DNA of 6,199 nt from Candidatus Thorarchaeota archaeon SMTZ1-83 (GTDB taxonomy: Archaea > Asgardarchaeota > Thorarchaeia > Thorarchaeales > Thorarchaeaceae): the NCBI GenBank assembly GCA_001563325.1, contig LRSK01000119.1, forward strand, positions 1 to 6,199, given 5' to 3'. Below, piece by piece: positions 5,117 through 6,199 of the stretch. A program made the translations under genes and the position numbers. The notes beneath the pieces are model-generated. The model searched no databases, was not told where the DNA came from, and saw nothing but the letters and a program-made list of their open reading frames with translations. The first letter of the stretch is position 1, and the number at the start of each line of letters is the position of its first letter.

Positions 5117-6199
5117 CTAGGCAGAAGTCTTTGGTAGCATCATTACCATGCTGGTGCCTTGTCGATAATCACCTTGCACACGATCCTCTACCCATATGCG
5201 GCCGCCATACCTGTGCATAATGCGACGGACAAGAGTGAGTCCCAGTCCGGTCCCTCGCTTCTCTCTGTCCCCAAACCGAGCGAGAATCGCCTTCTTTAGG
5301 GTGTCGCTGATACCCGGTCCTCTGTCCTGCACCTTAATAGTTAGGAATCTATCTCCTTCTGAATCCTCAGTAACTACATCGATCACTACTACATCATTCG
5401 TGTCCATTCTTACTGAGTTGTGGAGCAGGTTATAGAAGACATCTACCAAAAACTCGTCTGCAAGCACAGAGTATTGGTCCATACTGAAGTTGGTATTGAT
5501 TTTGATATTCAAGCTCGGGTATGAGTCATGGACCATTTCAATCGCTTCTGTAAGTGCCACATGTGGGTCGATGGGGGCAAGCTCGGATTTTTCTCCCAGA
5601 GCAGCTAATTTCTTCACATTCGTGACCAATTTTGCTCCCCTTTGTGTCTGTGCTAGAGCTGACTTAGCCAGGGTTTCTAATTGTTCATGGAGCTTGCCGC
5701 TCTCCAGCATAAGTTCCATGCTTGACATTATTCCTTGCTGAAGATTGGATATGTCATGTGCCATCAGATCATTGTAGAAAGCAGCTGTTGGTTTGTCCTT
5801 GTTGTCACGGAGAAAGGCTCGTGAAATTTCTGCCCAGATTCTTGTTCCATCTCTTCTGAGGAGTTCCAGCTCTAACGGAGGTGCTTCATAGCCGTCCTTC
5901 CCAACTTCATCTTCCAGTGCAAGTGCCTCCGCTAGAACAGCTTCAGCTATTTCGACTGTTTCCTGAGGCATAAGAGAGCCCACATCTTCGCCCATAAGCT
6001 CCTCGGGAGAGTACCCCAGCACCTCCTCACAAGCAGGACTGATGTATGTGAATTTGAAATCAAGATCTATTGTCCAAATAACATCCTTTGCATTTTCCGC
6101 AAGTAATCGAAACCTTTCCTCGCTAGTACGCAGAGCATCCTGAGCCAGGTATCTCGCGAGAACTGTAGAGAGCATTCCAGCCATGGTTTGAAACAGGTT
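5117..6199 (-). CDS. PAS-domain sensor histidine kinase, N-terminus beyond the window
   Basis: This is the C-terminal part of a two-component sensor kinase, which autophosphorylates a histidine in response to a signal. The frame stays open from ATG at 6184 to the right edge (five more codons, NLFQT), so the true start is probably outside. Counting from that ATG, residues 1-17 look like the last helix of a preceding domain, perhaps GAF. A PAS domain starts at SEERFRLLAENAKDVIW (21-37) and reaches RDGTRIWAEIS (111-121). The H-box is YNDLMAHDISN (137-147) with H143 as the expected phosphoacceptor. The HATPase domain has the N-box YNLLHNS (251-257), G1 DRGPGI (287-292) and G2 GTGLGL (311-316), so all ATP-binding motifs are present. 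The final PAS strand and the RDITERK-type linker expected before the H-box are missing. No response regulator or membrane helix is visible here, so location and partner are unknown. Confidence 0.92.
   Translation of the reverse strand, partial: NLFQTMAGMLSTVLARYLAQDALRTSEERFRLLAENAKDVIWTIDLDFKFTYISPACEEVLGYSPEELMGEDVGSLMPQETVEIAEAVLAEALALEDEVGKDGYEAPPLELELLRRDGTRIWAEISRAFLRDNKDKPTAAFYNDLMAHDISNLQQGIMSSMELMLESGKLHEQLETLAKSALAQTQRGAKLVTNVKKLAALGEKSELAPIDPHVALTEAIEMVHDSYPSLNIKINTNFSMDQYSVLADEFLVDVFYNLLHNSVRMDTNDVVVIDVVTEDSEGDRFLTIKVQDRGPGISDTLKKAILARFGDREKRGTGLGLTLVRRIMHRYGGRIWVEDRVQGDYRQGTSMVMMLPKTSA

Noticed and set aside
6182..6184. ATG at 6184 as the true start of the histidine kinase
   Set aside because: The frame stays open to the window edge, and the residues around it look like the last helix of a preceding domain rather than a start.
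5117..6199. Kinase and isomerase-like genes as one operon
   Set aside because: They share a strand, but a 224-bp gap, two inverted repeats and a TATA-like box close to the isomerase start favour separate transcription.

Overview
The window looks like chromosomal DNA of an archaeon. One gene has a strong Shine-Dalgarno site (GAGGTG, before the carboxylase gene). Two other genes have TATA-like boxes 24-33 nt before an ATG with no Shine-Dalgarno site, the layout of leaderless archaeal transcripts. The proteins resemble those of uncultured archaea; an Asgard (Thorarchaeota-like) source is my guess from protein style only. I see no insertion sequence, CRISPR array, tRNA or rRNA.

Layout: (1) 1-876, minus strand: a secreted or membrane-anchored protein of unknown function whose C-terminus runs off the left edge. 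(2) 877-1451: a 575-bp gap without a convincing gene but with several hairpins. (3) 1452-1757, plus: a 101-residue protein with three predicted membrane helices. (4) 1901-3451, plus: a complete carboxyltransferase (beta) subunit of a biotin-dependent acyl-CoA carboxylase, most like propionyl-/methylmalonyl-CoA carboxyltransferases. (5) 3522-4892, minus, convergent with the carboxylase gene: a complete L-fucose isomerase-like protein. (6) 4893-5116: a 224-bp gap with two perfect inverted repeats. (7) 5117-6199, minus: the C-terminal part of a PAS-type sensor histidine kinase whose N-terminus lies beyond the right edge.

The genes do not form one evident pathway. The carboxyltransferase needs a biotin carboxylase and a biotin carrier that are not here, so it must work with subunits encoded elsewhere. 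The isomerase-like gene has no sugar kinase, aldolase or transporter beside it. The kinase lies upstream of the isomerase gene on the same strand, but the 224-bp gap and the separate promoter-like box argue against a shared operon.

I found no clear new system. The points most worth a second look are the unusually short junction between the PAS domain and the H-box of the kinase, the hairpin-rich gap at 877-1451, the orphan isomerase-like protein with its candidate metal ligands intact, and the edge-truncated secreted protein with a calcium-loop-like motif.
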